Shown: positions 34,836 to 43,070, numbered from the stretch's first letter. The stretch: 64,000 bases of DNA from Brevibacillus sp. (GCA_017656235.1 JACDOF010000001.1:558001-622000); one strand, 5' to 3'. Notes: generated from the sequence alone by a model not told the origin. Translations and numbers: made by a program.

Positions 34836-35747
34836 ATGAAACCCCCATTGTACAAAATCGGCTATGATCTCGTGAGCAAACGGGAATTGTTGGAGCGGCT
34901 CGGCCTGACTGACTGTCTTTTGGCGGAACACAAGTGGCTGAAGCCGTCTCTCGCTGAAAGGTCCGACACTCCCCCAGAAGAGGAACGGCATGCCATCCTG
35001 GTCCGCTTTCGACGACGCCCCAGCGAGTGGATCACGTTTTCCGGGCTGTACGAAATTATCTCGCGGGAGGTTATTCCCTGGATCGACTCTCCGCTGGAGT
35101 ATCATTTGTACGGAACAGAACTGTTTCCGGCCAACACCCGCCGCGAGAAGGCGCCGGAAGCGCGCATTCCGGCCCGAACCAAGCTGGAAATCACCGCAAT
35201 CCGGCAGGAAACGGTATTCGTCAAGGTACCTGGTCATCCATCACGTCGTTACGAGATGTCACTTGCCCATGCCCGTTTTGCCAGAGACTTTCCGACTGAA
35301 TTGGAACTGCGGCTGCAGGTGTATGCGTTCCCGCCCCGTTCGGATGTACTGGTGGATTGGCTGCTGGAGGAGGGGCGCAAGAAAGGATTCATTACGACAG
35401 CAAACGGCGACCGAGTGGAGCGATCCGCTTTCCAGGTGTGGGATGAGCTTCGCCAGGAGTACGACCTCAGCGTCAGTGCCGCTCTTTTGGCGATCAAGCA
35501 GGCACTGATCGTGCTGGATCGGGCGGGGCTGGAAAGCGACTTTCCCTATCCGATACAGGAGGTTTCCGATCTTTCCTCATCCACTGCAGAGGAGCGGGAC
35601 GCCTTTTACTCCTACCACACGGTTCGCGCCGCACTGGCTGCCGTCGCCGCGCTGCTGACGCATGACCCCCGCGATCCGCTGCAGGACTTGTTACTGGTCG
35701 ACGTCATGCTGGAGCAGCAGGTGAAGAGGCGAAGGCAGGGAGAATAG
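34836..35747 (+). CDS. hypothetical protein, 303 aa
   Basis: Soluble, strongly charged protein beginning MKPPLYKIGYDLVSKRELLE. A central beta-rich region (LEITAIRQETVFVKVPGHPS) is followed by helical segments ending MLEQQVKRRRQGE. No membrane segment, signal peptide, metal motif or nucleotide-binding loop was seen. ATG 34836 follows GAGGAGGGAGAGAA, a very strong ribosome site. It stands between the thi operon and a two-component system with separate promoters likely on both sides. Family not recognised. Confidence 0.68.
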   Translation: MKPPLYKIGYDLVSKRELLERLGLTDCLLAEHKWLKPSLAERSDTPPEEERHAILVRFRRRPSEWITFSGLYEIISREVIPWIDSPLEYHLYGTELFPANTRREKAPEARIPARTKLEITAIRQETVFVKVPGHPSRRYEMSLAHARFARDFPTELELRLQVYAFPPRSDVLVDWLLEEGRKKGFITTANGDRVERSAFQVWDELRQEYDLSVSAALLAIKQALIVLDRAGLESDFPYPIQEVSDLSSSTAEERDAFYSYHTVRAALAAVAALLTHDPRDPLQDLLLVDVMLEQQVKRRRQGE

Positions 35748-35941
35748 CGGGCCGATGAAGTCCTTCCCTTTTTCGCGGGGGATGCCCGTCAAACGAGTAT
35801 GGTATCCCGGAACTGACGTGAGTCTCCCGTCATGGGAATGAAATACCATATATTGTAAACCTGCTAGTACGACGTACGTTTGTGTGTTACGATAAAAGAG
35901 TCGCAACTTCGATGCTTTTGGCTTTTCAAGCGGGACATGAA

Positions 35942-35959
35942 CACGCCGTTTGGCGGCGT
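35942..35959 (+). promoter_or_regulatory. hairpin just upstream of the response-regulator ribosome site
   Basis: CACGCCG and CGGCGTG pair around TTTGG, ending two bases before GAAGGGAGG. It could modulate translation of the TTG-started response regulator. Confidence 0.4.
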
Positions 35960-35977
35960 GGAAGGGAGGTTGTTGGC

Positions 35978-36673
35978 TTGAACCATACAAAAGTTCTGGT
36001 TGCTGATGATGACCCAAACGTATGCGAGATTATCAGACTGTATTTCAGCAAACAGCAGATGGAACTGGTCGTCGCCAACGATGGCAAGGCCGCTCTGGAA
36101 CTGATTGAAAAAGAATTGCCAGACGTGATCATTCTGGACGTGATGATGCCGCACATGGACGGCTTGGAAGCTTGTCGTGAGATTCGCAAAAAATGGGATA
36201 CACCGATTATTATGCTGACAGCCAAGGATGAAGAGATAGATCGAGTGCTGGGGCTAGAACTGGGAGCGGATGATTACGTCACAAAACCATTCAGCCCACG
36301 TGAGCTGGTCGCCCGGATCAAGGCCATCCAACGCCGTCTTCAGCCTCGTGAGGTGAAGGAGGAAGAAACGGCTCATACCCTGCACTTCGACCAATTGACC
36401 ATTGACATCGCCAAACGGGAAGTCATCGCTTGCGGTGAGAAGCTTACTTTCCGCCCCAAAGAGTTCGACTTGCTGGTTCACATGGCCAAATCGCCAGGAA
36501 GTGTGTTTACCCGCGAGCAGCTTCTGGAGCAAATCTGGGGGTACGATTACTTTGGCGACATCCGTACGGTTGACGTGCATATCAAAAAAATCAGGCAGCG
36601 GCTGAGCGTCCTGCCTTACGAGTGCATCCATACCGTCTGGGGTGTCGGGTACAAGTTCGGAGTTGATTCATGA
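35978..36673 (+). CDS. OmpR/PhoB-family response regulator, 231 aa
   Basis: Receiver plus winged-helix DNA-binding protein. Acidic pocket VADDDP, phospho-acceptor Asp 54 in IILDVMMPHMDG, Thr and Lys in LTAKD and TKPFSPREL. The C-terminal wHTH has FRPKEFDLLVHMAKSPG and the recognition helix IRTVDVHIKKIRQRL, ending WGVGYKF. TTG 35978 lies eight bases after AAGGGAGG; longer frames upstream lack a site. It overlaps the histidine kinase start by four bases. Signal and targets unknown. Confidence 0.92.
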   Translation: MNHTKVLVADDDPNVCEIIRLYFSKQQMELVVANDGKAALELIEKELPDVIILDVMMPHMDGLEACREIRKKWDTPIIMLTAKDEEIDRVLGLELGADDYVTKPFSPRELVARIKAIQRRLQPREVKEEETAHTLHFDQLTIDIAKREVIACGEKLTFRPKEFDLLVHMAKSPGSVFTREQLLEQIWGYDYFGDIRTVDVHIKKIRQRLSVLPYECIHTVWGVGYKFGVDS

Positions 36674-38145
36674 TGCTGGGAATGTCCAAGAGCATTTTCC
36701 GTCGTCTGCTGTTTAGCTATCTGGTCACCGTATTGGTGGGCATCGGCGTGGCCGGTGTCCTTATGTCTTTTTTTGCCAAGGAGTACTTCTACGAGGCCAA
36801 GCAGGAAGAGCTGCTGCGCAAAGCAAAGAAGGTTAACGCTGCCATCCAGGATGCCCCGAAAAAAAACGAGGCGGGCGAGATCACAGGAATGGACGACGCC
36901 AAGCAGGGGACACTCGCGTTTCTCGATGAGACCTTTGATACCCGCATCTGGGTGTTTAAACAAAACGGGGAGATCATCGCCACTTCGATGAGAGACGAGG
37001 TGTTTATCGGCAAGTCGGTTGCCTCTTCCATCGTCAAAAAGGTGATACAGGGGCAGGATGTGATCACCGAACTGAAGTTTGAAGGACTGGACGATCCCAT
37101 GCTTTCGGTGGCGATACCCTGGGGAAAAAAGGACGAAGTGTACGGCGGCATCGTGCTTCACGCTCCGATCGAAGGAGTGGAGCGAACCATCGCCCAGATG
37201 AGGGAGACAATTCTTTGGGCCACCCTGTTTGGTCTGGTGCTCTCTACGGCGATGGTCTCCTATCTTTCCTGGTCCATCTCCCGCCCGTTGAAGAAAATCG
37301 AGCGCACCGCCTCCGAGATCGGCAGAGGAAATTACACCGAACGCGTAAACGTGAGCACGACCGACGAAATTGCAGATTTGGCCCAAACGATCAATACCTT
37401 GGCAGAAAAGCTGGAAAAAGTGGAGCAGGAGCGGCGCAGTCTGGAGCAGGTGCGAAACGATTTTTTGGCCAACGTCTCACACGAACTGCGCACTCCCCTG
37501 ACCGGCATGCAGGGCTTTATTGAAGCACTGCAGGATGGGTTGGTGGAAGAAGAAGCGGCTCGAAAGAAGTATTACGAAGTGCTCTACAACGAGACCATGC
37601 ACCTCACCCGGTTGGTAGACGATTTAATGGATTTGATGAAATTGGAGAGCAATGAGATTACCCTTTCCCGCTTCCCGGTGGATGCGGGTGAAGTGATGAA
37701 CAAGGTGGCCTTCACCTTCCGTGCGGAAGCGGCGGAGAAAGAAACAAGCATCGAGGTAGAGGTGGCGGAAAATCTGCCCAAAGTATACGCTGACAAGGAC
37801 AGGCTGGCCCAGATCTTGAACAATCTGGTCAAAAATGCTGTCAAGTTTACCGAAAAAGGCGTGATTCGACTGACGGCAGAGGCGGATGGGGAATGGGTCG
37901 TCATCCATGTCTCTGACACCGGTATTGGCATTTCTGCGGACGATCTCAACCGCATTTGGGAGCGTTTCTTTAAAGTAGACAGAGGGCGCTCCAAGAAAAA
38001 CCGCGGAACAGGATTGGGACTGGCCATCGTCAAGGAACTGGTTGAACTTCATGAAGGAACGATTACCGTAGAGAGCGAACCGGAAAAAGGAACCACGTTT
38101 ACCCTGCGGCTGCCAACGGTAGAGCGATACAAACAGGGCAGGTAG
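36670..38145 (+). CDS. membrane sensor histidine kinase with HAMP domain, 491 aa
   Basis: Partner of the preceding regulator. TM1 at about residues 14-36, an extracytoplasmic sensor region of ~140 residues with a strand-rich core (FDTRIWVFKQNGEIIA), TM2 at about 178-200, and a HAMP linker (RPLKKIERTASEIGRGNY). HisKA has FLANVSHELRTPLTGM (His near residue 271), and the ATPase domain has NLVKNAVKF, DTGIGI and GTGLGLAIVKEL. The sensor looks like the double Cache/PAS-like folds of YycG/ResE-type kinases. Starts within the regulator's stop region (CATGATG). Confidence 0.93.
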   Translation: MMLGMSKSIFRRLLFSYLVTVLVGIGVAGVLMSFFAKEYFYEAKQEELLRKAKKVNAAIQDAPKKNEAGEITGMDDAKQGTLAFLDETFDTRIWVFKQNGEIIATSMRDEVFIGKSVASSIVKKVIQGQDVITELKFEGLDDPMLSVAIPWGKKDEVYGGIVLHAPIEGVERTIAQMRETILWATLFGLVLSTAMVSYLSWSISRPLKKIERTASEIGRGNYTERVNVSTTDEIADLAQTINTLAEKLEKVEQERRSLEQVRNDFLANVSHELRTPLTGMQGFIEALQDGLVEEEAARKKYYEVLYNETMHLTRLVDDLMDLMKLESNEITLSRFPVDAGEVMNKVAFTFRAEAAEKETSIEVEVAENLPKVYADKDRLAQILNNLVKNAVKFTEKGVIRLTAEADGEWVVIHVSDTGIGISADDLNRIWERFFKVDRGRSKKNRGTGLGLAIVKELVELHEGTITVESEPEKGTTFTLRLPTVERYKQGR

Positions 38146-38290
38146 CGGCGGAAGGACATAATTTTTTCATATTTTTTTCAAGGATTTCTCTCCTTTCTCT
38201 CACAGAATGGATATGTTTACGAGCTACCTTATAGGTGTAGCGCGAGAGGCGCCACAAAAAAAAGCTGGGATGCGGAAAGGAGAGAGAGCC

Positions 38291-38650
38291 TTGCAAAAGA
38301 AATGGTTTCTTCTCAGCGCAGTCGCTTTGATGCTTGCAGGTAGTCTGGTAGCCTGCTCCAACGGCGGTGATACCCCTGAACCCGCTACAGAGAGCAGCGG
38401 AAATGTAAGTGAACCGGTACCGAGTGTCGGTACGGACAACTCTGATTCAACGACTGATTCGTCCACTTCCGATACTGAGACTGACAGCGACTCTGCGGAT
38501 GCGTCGAGTGATGACAGCACATCTTCGGACAGCTCGTCTGACGCGAATTCGGACTCCTCGATGAGCGGGGAATCCGACACCGACAGTAGCGACAATGCTG
38601 ACGGCAGCGACAATGCTGACGGTACCGATGACAGCGCAAACGCGTCTTAA
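38291..38650 (+). CDS. Ser/Asp-rich lipoprotein, 119 aa
   Basis: A lipoprotein signal (LQKKWFLLSAVALMLAGSLVAC) gives a lipid-anchored Cys near residue 20. Everything after it is low complexity, about 70 residues of Ser, Asp, Thr and Asn in irregular SD/DS runs with short GSDNADG-like repeats. Such acidic stalk sequences are unstructured and bind divalent cations or space a protein off the surface; here there is no folded domain beyond the stalk. TTG 38291 is eight bases after AAAGGAGA. It follows the two-component genes, so it may be a target or sensor partner. Function unknown. Confidence 0.7.
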   Translation: MQKKWFLLSAVALMLAGSLVACSNGGDTPEPATESSGNVSEPVPSVGTDNSDSTTDSSTSDTETDSDSADASSDDSTSSDSSSDANSDSSMSGESDTDSSDNADGSDNADGTDDSANAS

Positions 38651-38757
38651 GAGCAAAGCCAACGGCCTGAAAGCGAAAACAGCAGCAAGTACGTAGTCTC
38701 TAACCAGTAAGCTTGTAACATTCCCTGTACAGTATGATACTTCCCCTCTGGCTTTTT

Positions 38758-38787
38758 GGGCGCCCGGCAGCGCCCTTTTTTTTTTTT
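38758..38787 (+). terminator. intrinsic terminator after the lipoprotein gene
   Basis: GGGCGC and GCGCCC pair around CCGGCA, followed by a run of twelve T's. Confidence 0.9.
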
Positions 38788-38887
38788 GCAGGATTTCATG
38801 AATGGAGTTGTACTGACTCCTTTTTTTGTTTTGCTGCATAAAAGCGTTGCTTCTGCTTCGCGTTAAACAATTGAATTATAAACTTTT

Positions 38888-38942
38888 TTTGCTCTTTTCT
38901 GAACAGTTTTATGATAAAATGGAGGTTAAGAAAACGCTTACA
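38888..38942 (+). promoter_or_regulatory. promoter region and candidate CcpA (cre) site of the hydroxylase gene
   Basis: A TATGAT -10 (38910-38915) with weak -35 candidates about 16 bases upstream is followed by AGAAAACGCTTACA (38929-38942). That matches the cre consensus TGWAANCGNTNWCA at all but the first base. A site just after the transcription start would act as a roadblock. The rest of the 326-base gap (38651-38976) holds the terminator and A+T-rich DNA. Confidence 0.4.
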
Positions 38943-38976
38943 AAAATGTCCAAACCATGCAAGGGGGCTGTAAAGG

Positions 38977-40740
38977 ATGAACCACACCGAATCCGATGTA
39001 TCTCTCGTTCGCGTACCTGTCCATCTGCGCCAATTTGTTGTCGAACAACATTATGAACGGTATACGCCGATTGATCATGCGGTATGGCGCTACGTCATGC
39101 GGCAAAACCGCAACTATCTCGGCCAGCGTGCACACAGCGCCTACCTGGAAGGGCTTCGGACCTCCGGAATCGGAGTCGAGCGGATTCCCAAAATCTCTGA
39201 AATGAACGAATGCCTGGCCCAGATCGGCTGGGGGGCCGTCACGATCAACGGATTTATTCCGGCGGTTGCGTTCTTTGACTTTCAGGCACACGGTATTCTG
39301 CCCATTGCCTGTGACATCCGCACGTACGATCACATCGCGTACACACCGGCCCCGGACATCATTCACGAGGCAGCGGGACACGCTCCGATCATCAAGGATG
39401 AAAAGTATCGCACCTTTCTGAAAATATTCGGGGAAATCGGCTCCAAAGCCCTTTCCTCCCGCGAAGATTATGAAGTGTACGAAGCCATACGCCGCCTCTC
39501 CGTGGTCAAGGAGGACCCCAGTGCCACGCCGGAAGAAGTGGCGGAAGCGGAAGCCGATCTGGAGCGGAAAGTGGCGGCTGTCACGGAGGTGTCGGAAGCG
39601 GCGCAGGTGTCCCGGCTCTATTGGTGGACAGTGGAATACGGGCTGATCGGCGAATTGGACGATCCGCAGATCTACGGTGCCGGGCTGCTTTCTTCCGTGG
39701 GCGAGAGCATCAGCTGCATGAAAGAGGATGTAAAGAAACTTCCCTTCTCGCTGAAAGCCTGCATCGAAACAGATTTCGACATTACCAAGCCGCAGCCGCA
39801 GTTGTTTGTCTGTAAAGATTTTGACGAACTGATCGAGGCCGTCCGTGAGTTTTCCAAGACGATGGCTTTTTCCGTTGGCGGAACCGAAAGCCTGCGCAAA
39901 GCCTTGCAGATGGGGCAGGTCTCAACCAGCGTATACAGCTCCGGTTTGCAGGTGAGCGGCGTATTGAGCGAACTGGAGTACGATGCTGCGGGAGAGGCGG
40001 TCTACTTGAAAACCAGCGGTCCGACAGCACTCGCCGTCAACGACAAGGAACTACCCGGGCACGGCAAGTCCTATCACCGCGAAGGGTTTGGTTCGCCGAT
40101 CGGGCTGTTGGCCGACGAACCGACGCCGCTGGAGTCGTTTTCGGACGCACAGCTTGCCGAGAAAGGCATTGTCGTGGATGAAACGGTGACATTGACATTT
40201 GCCTCAGGTGTGCAGGTGTCCGGAAAAGTAGCCTACATCCGGAGGGAAAACGACAAGGTCGTGCTGATTGGTTTTGACGATTGCACTGTCCGCTACGGGG
40301 AAAAAACGTTGTTCCGTTCGGAATGGGGCACGTTTGACATGGCCGTTGGGGCGAAGATTGTCTCCGTCTTTGCCGGCGCTGCCGATCGTGAGGCGTTTGA
40401 GACCGGTACGCATCAACCGTCGGCCGTGCAGATCAAACCGCCGGTTTACACGGAAGCCCAAAAACGGCAGCATCAGCTTTACCAAATTGTGCGCGATATC
40501 CGCGAAGGGGAGCCGGAAGCTGATGAAGCGGCGGAAGGTCTGCTGCATGTTCTCCGCGAGTTGGAGCAGCACTATCCTACCGACTGGCTGCTGCGTTTGG
40601 AAATTCTGGAAATCCTGCATGAGCGTAACATGCGGGGGGATGTGCAAACCTCAATACGCCGCCAACTGGAAGAGATCGGCGCAGGAAACCCCGAAGCTCG
40701 TCCTTTGATCGAGAACGGGTTGGCCCTGCTTGCGGCATAA
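38977..40740 (+). CDS. aromatic amino acid hydroxylase (phenylalanine 4-monooxygenase type), 587 aa
   Basis: Fe(II)- and pterin-dependent hydroxylase turning phenylalanine into tyrosine (substrate by analogy). Iron ligands His 130 and His 135 in PDIIHEAAGHAP and Glu 220 in YWWTVEYGL are present. The catalytic domain ends near residue 310. The remaining ~270 residues are an unusual C-terminal extension with a beta-rich part (VDETVTLTFASGVQVSGKV) and a helical tail. Bacterial enzymes of the Pseudomonas type are ~260 aa, so this is the long Bacilli form. ATG 38977 follows AAGGGGG by about nine bases. Possible catabolite control from an upstream cre. Confidence 0.9.
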   Translation: MNHTESDVSLVRVPVHLRQFVVEQHYERYTPIDHAVWRYVMRQNRNYLGQRAHSAYLEGLRTSGIGVERIPKISEMNECLAQIGWGAVTINGFIPAVAFFDFQAHGILPIACDIRTYDHIAYTPAPDIIHEAAGHAPIIKDEKYRTFLKIFGEIGSKALSSREDYEVYEAIRRLSVVKEDPSATPEEVAEAEADLERKVAAVTEVSEAAQVSRLYWWTVEYGLIGELDDPQIYGAGLLSSVGESISCMKEDVKKLPFSLKACIETDFDITKPQPQLFVCKDFDELIEAVREFSKTMAFSVGGTESLRKALQMGQVSTSVYSSGLQVSGVLSELEYDAAGEAVYLKTSGPTALAVNDKELPGHGKSYHREGFGSPIGLLADEPTPLESFSDAQLAEKGIVVDETVTLTFASGVQVSGKVAYIRRENDKVVLIGFDDCTVRYGEKTLFRSEWGTFDMAVGAKIVSVFAGAADREAFETGTHQPSAVQIKPPVYTEAQKRQHQLYQIVRDIREGEPEADEAAEGLLHVLRELEQHYPTDWLLRLEILEILHERNMRGDVQTSIRRQLEEIGAGNPEARPLIENGLALLAA

Positions 40741-40760
40741 ATATCATAGGTATAGGCAAC

Positions 40761-41016
40761 GGGGACAGCGGCCATTTACCATTCCTCTCCGTTGCCAACC
40801 ACCAAGGAAGCGGGCGGGCGCAAAAGCAGCGCTGCTGCGCCGTTTGTCACAGGTTGCGCCCGTACGCTCCCGCTTCGGGCTTGCTCCGCTCGGATGGTTG
40901 GCAAAGTCGTTCGTGCGGAAAATGGCCGCTCTCCTGTCAGAACTCGTTTTGTATTCAATCTGCAGGATGACGAGTGCGGGCGAAAAACGCCCCACTCGTG
41001 TTCACGACACTTTGCC
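40761..41016. repeat. dispersed palindromic repeat, copy 2 (non-coding)
   Basis: Fills the 326-base gap after the hydroxylase. A large imperfect palindrome runs 40761-40934: GACAGCGGCCATTTACC, GCCAACCA, GAAGCGGG, CGGGCGCAA on the left; TTGCGCCCG, CCCGCTTC, TGGTTGGC, GGAAAATGGCCGCTCTCC on the right; AGCAGCGCTGCT (40825-40836) lies inside. A second strong hairpin, CGAGTG..GGGCG/CGCCC..CACTCG, sits at 40971-40998. Bases 40869-41016 match copy 1 (22692-22726 and 22979-23081) in opposite orientation. Confidence 0.75.
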
Positions 41017-41066
41017 TGCAAACTGAAGCCATCCAACGGGAAAGAAGAGACGCAGCCGCTGACCGT

Positions 41067-41327
41067 TTACCGGCACCAACTGTGCTTAAAAATCGAATAC
41101 ATGATTGCCGCCTTCCTACCTTTCACGGTCCGGAAGTCACGTTTGGTACGGAGGCACCTCAGAAACAGGCGGTTACATTTGCAGGAGAAATAGCCATGAC
41201 GCTTGTAGCATCTGTCGTGCTGACGGCAGCAGGCATCTACATCGTCAATCGGTGGATCGGGTCCGTGACATCCGGGGCCGCACCAGTTCCCGTGGAAGCA
41301 GGGAAACAGCGGCTGGCTCGTTCGCAT
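41067..41327 (-). CDS. phospholipase A2-like miniprotein (viral/VP1 type), 86 aa
   Basis: Cys-rich small protein. It carries the calcium-loop motif NWCGPGCHG and the PLA2 active-site helix DACCRQHDRCYKRHG with the catalytic His-Asp pair, then CKCNRLFLRCL. This is the order and spacing of the short parvovirus-VP1/plant-like PLA2 fold, which lacks the venom-enzyme extensions. Eight Cys could form stabilising disulfides, yet no signal peptide is seen. ATG 41327 lies eleven bases after GAGGAG; a GTG six bases earlier is an alternative. It is divergent from ccdA. Lipase activity is inferred from the motifs only. Confidence 0.75.
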   Translation of the reverse strand: MRTSQPLFPCFHGNWCGPGCHGPDPPIDDVDACCRQHDRCYKRHGYFSCKCNRLFLRCLRTKRDFRTVKGRKAAIMYSIFKHSWCR

Positions 41328-41398
41328 ACCCACCTCAGCTCCTCACATCCTTTCTCCGTCACCCGGATTTTTGCGCATTTATGAAGCGGAATCAGAAT

Positions 41399-41428
41399 AG
41401 TATATGAAACTTGACACCAGTTCGACAA
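41399..41428 (-). promoter_or_regulatory. sigma-A promoter for the PLA2-like gene
   Basis: On the minus strand TTGTCG (41428-41423), 18-base spacer, TATACT (41404-41399), about 70 bases before the start codon. Confidence 0.5.
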
Positions 41429-41461
41429 TTTCCTGCCGTTCCAGCACCGCCCATCTCGTTG

Positions 41462-41467
41462 TATAAT
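41462..41467 (+). promoter_or_regulatory. -10 element (TATAAT) upstream of ccdA
   Basis: A perfect TATAAT preceded by GTTG; the -35 is weak (TTCCAG). A GCCCC/GGGGC hairpin (41493-41525) lies in the leader before the ribosome site. Confidence 0.4.
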
Positions 41468-41548
41468 CGAGACGAGACTGTCGTGGAGGCAGTGCCCCGG
41501 TGGATGACCCGCTGTACGACGGGGCAAATGGGGGGGGGGAGAGACATT

Positions 41549-42259
41549 TTGGAACCGAATGTAACCTTGCTGCTCGCTTTTGGAGCCGGGTTTTTGTCGT
41601 TTGTCTCGCCATGTTGTCTGCCTTTGTATCCTTCGTTTTTGTCCTATATCACAGGGATAACGGTAGATGAAGTGAAGCAGGGGCGAACCGTGTTCCGCCG
41701 ACAGGCCTTCTTGCATACGCTGTTTTTCATCATTGGATTTTCCATCGTCTTTGTTGCGCTCGGCCTGTCTACATCTTGGCTGGGGTATTTTTTCACCTCA
41801 CAAAAAGATTTGATCCGCCAGCTTGGGGGCATCCTCTTGGTTGCAATTGGGTTGGTCATGCTGGGTTGGCTGCGGATGGACTGGATGATGAGAAGCTGGA
41901 AGATAGATTTAAAAAAACGCCCGCTTGGGTATACTGGTTCCATACTGGTAGGCATCACGTACGCCGCTGGATGGACCCCTTGCGTCGGTCCCATTCTCTC
42001 CGGCATCGTCATCATCGGAGTCACCGACCCATCGCGTGCACTCTCCTACACCCTGGCCTACACGGTCGGGTTCGCCATTCCGTTTTTTTTGATGACCTTC
42101 TTCGTCAGCAGGATCTCCTGGCTGATGAAGTATTCGGAGCGGATGATGAAACTGGGCGGCTCGTTGATGATCTTGTTCGGCATTCTGCTCTACACTGACA
42201 AAATGACCGATATTACCGCCTACCTGATCGACCTGTACGGAGGTTTCACGGGTTTTTAG
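41549..42259 (+). CDS. ccdA: cytochrome c biogenesis protein CcdA, 236 aa
   Basis: Membrane electron carrier of the DsbD/CcdA family that moves reducing equivalents outward for cytochrome c maturation. Six membrane helices. The two redox cysteines are in SFVSPCCLPLYPSF (helix 1) and GWTPCVGPILSG (helix 4). Length matches Bacillus CcdA (~235 aa). TTG 41549 follows GGGGGAGAG; the in-frame extension upstream has no membrane or coding character. Eighteen bases upstream of the ResA-like gene, with the caa3 oxidase genes 3 kb away. Confidence 0.92.
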   Translation: MEPNVTLLLAFGAGFLSFVSPCCLPLYPSFLSYITGITVDEVKQGRTVFRRQAFLHTLFFIIGFSIVFVALGLSTSWLGYFFTSQKDLIRQLGGILLVAIGLVMLGWLRMDWMMRSWKIDLKKRPLGYTGSILVGITYAAGWTPCVGPILSGIVIIGVTDPSRALSYTLAYTVGFAIPFFLMTFFVSRISWLMKYSERMMKLGGSLMILFGILLYTDKMTDITAYLIDLYGGFTGF

Positions 42260-42277
42260 AGGAGGCAGCAGAACAAG

Positions 42278-42880
42278 ATGAAACAGTTGGCCACCATTGC
42301 GTTTGTGCTGGCGCTTTTCTCGCTGGCTGTACTGACCAATCTGCGTTCCACCGATACGCTGCAGCAGCAGGCATCAGTTGGGAAGGGAGGCACGGCCAGT
42401 GAAACGGCCGAAGTGGAACGCTACCAGGTACAAGAAGATCCGCCGAAGCAGCAGCCGGCAATTGGCTACGAAGCCCCACACTTTTCGCTGAACAGCATCG
42501 ATCATGAAACCTATCGACTGAACGGCCCACGTGAAAAACCGCTGATACTCAACTTTTGGGCGTCCTGGTGCGGTCCTTGCCGCGAGGAAGCTCCCGTCTT
42601 GAAACAGTTGTACGAGAAGTACCGGGATCGGCTCGATCTCTACGCCGTCAACCTGACGACAGACGACAATCTGGAAGATGCCAAAGCGTTCGTGGAAAAG
42701 TATGAACTGCCGTTTCCCATTCTGTTGGACACGGAAGGGAAAGTGGGAAGATTGTACCTGATTCAAGGGATACCTACCACGTTTTTCGTGGACAGATCAG
42801 GCGTGATCCGCAATATGATGCTGGGCATGCCGAGTAAGGAACTGTTTGAACAAGAAGTGAAAGCGTTGTTGGACGGGTAG
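42278..42880 (+). CDS. membrane-anchored thioredoxin-like protein, ResA/TlpA type, 200 aa
   Basis: Extracytoplasmic thiol-disulfide oxidoreductase that reduces apocytochrome c using electrons from CcdA. An N-terminal membrane anchor (about residues 5-22) is followed by a spacer of ~55 residues and a thioredoxin fold with FWASWCGPCREEAPVL (CGPC active site) and the cis-Pro in IQGIPTTFFVDR. Upstream GAGGAGG is rather distant (13 bases). Operon with ccdA. ResA is the likely role; StoA is the alternative. Confidence 0.9.
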   Translation: MKQLATIAFVLALFSLAVLTNLRSTDTLQQQASVGKGGTASETAEVERYQVQEDPPKQQPAIGYEAPHFSLNSIDHETYRLNGPREKPLILNFWASWCGPCREEAPVLKQLYEKYRDRLDLYAVNLTTDDNLEDAKAFVEKYELPFPILLDTEGKVGRLYLIQGIPTTFFVDRSGVIRNMMLGMPSKELFEQEVKALLDG

Positions 42881-42898
42881 TTGCAGCACAGAACAGGG

Positions 42899-42926
42899 TT
42901 GCGTCTCAGTCGAGATGTGTTACAAT
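42899..42926 (+). promoter_or_regulatory. promoter of the candidate antisense RNA
   Basis: TTGCGT (42899-42904), 16-base spacer, TACAAT (42921-42926) with a TG one base before the -10, an extended -10 promoter. It is followed by no gene, only by the antisense of the toxin 3' region. Confidence 0.55.
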
Positions 42927-42932
42927 AGATTC

Positions 42933-43070
42933 GTAACAGCATGGAAAAAAAGCCGCAGGCGATGCAGCACCTGCGGCGGGTACAATAGGACGTTCCCCAA
43001 GGGGATCGGCTCAAATCGCAAAGAAGTAGATCACCCGGTTGCCAGACTCAAGGGTGATCTATTTCTTTTT
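42933..43070 (+). ncRNA. candidate antitoxin antisense RNA
   Basis: Predicted to run from about 42933 to a terminator formed by TAGATCACCC (43027-43036) and GGGTGATCTA (43052-43061) followed by TTTCTTTTT. It would be antisense to the 3' part of the toxin transcript, including its stop codon, the arrangement of txpA/RatA and bsrG/SR4. RNA ends are predicted, not observed. Confidence 0.5.
42945..42977 (-). terminator. terminator of the toxin transcript
   Basis: GCCGCAGG and CCTGCGGC pair perfectly on the minus strand and are followed by seven T's (plus-strand A run 42945-42951). Confidence 0.8.

Noticed and set aside
40776-41193. Frames of 86-133 codons after the hydroxylase
   Set aside because: They lie in repeat copy 2, lack ribosome sites and overlap each other in several frames.
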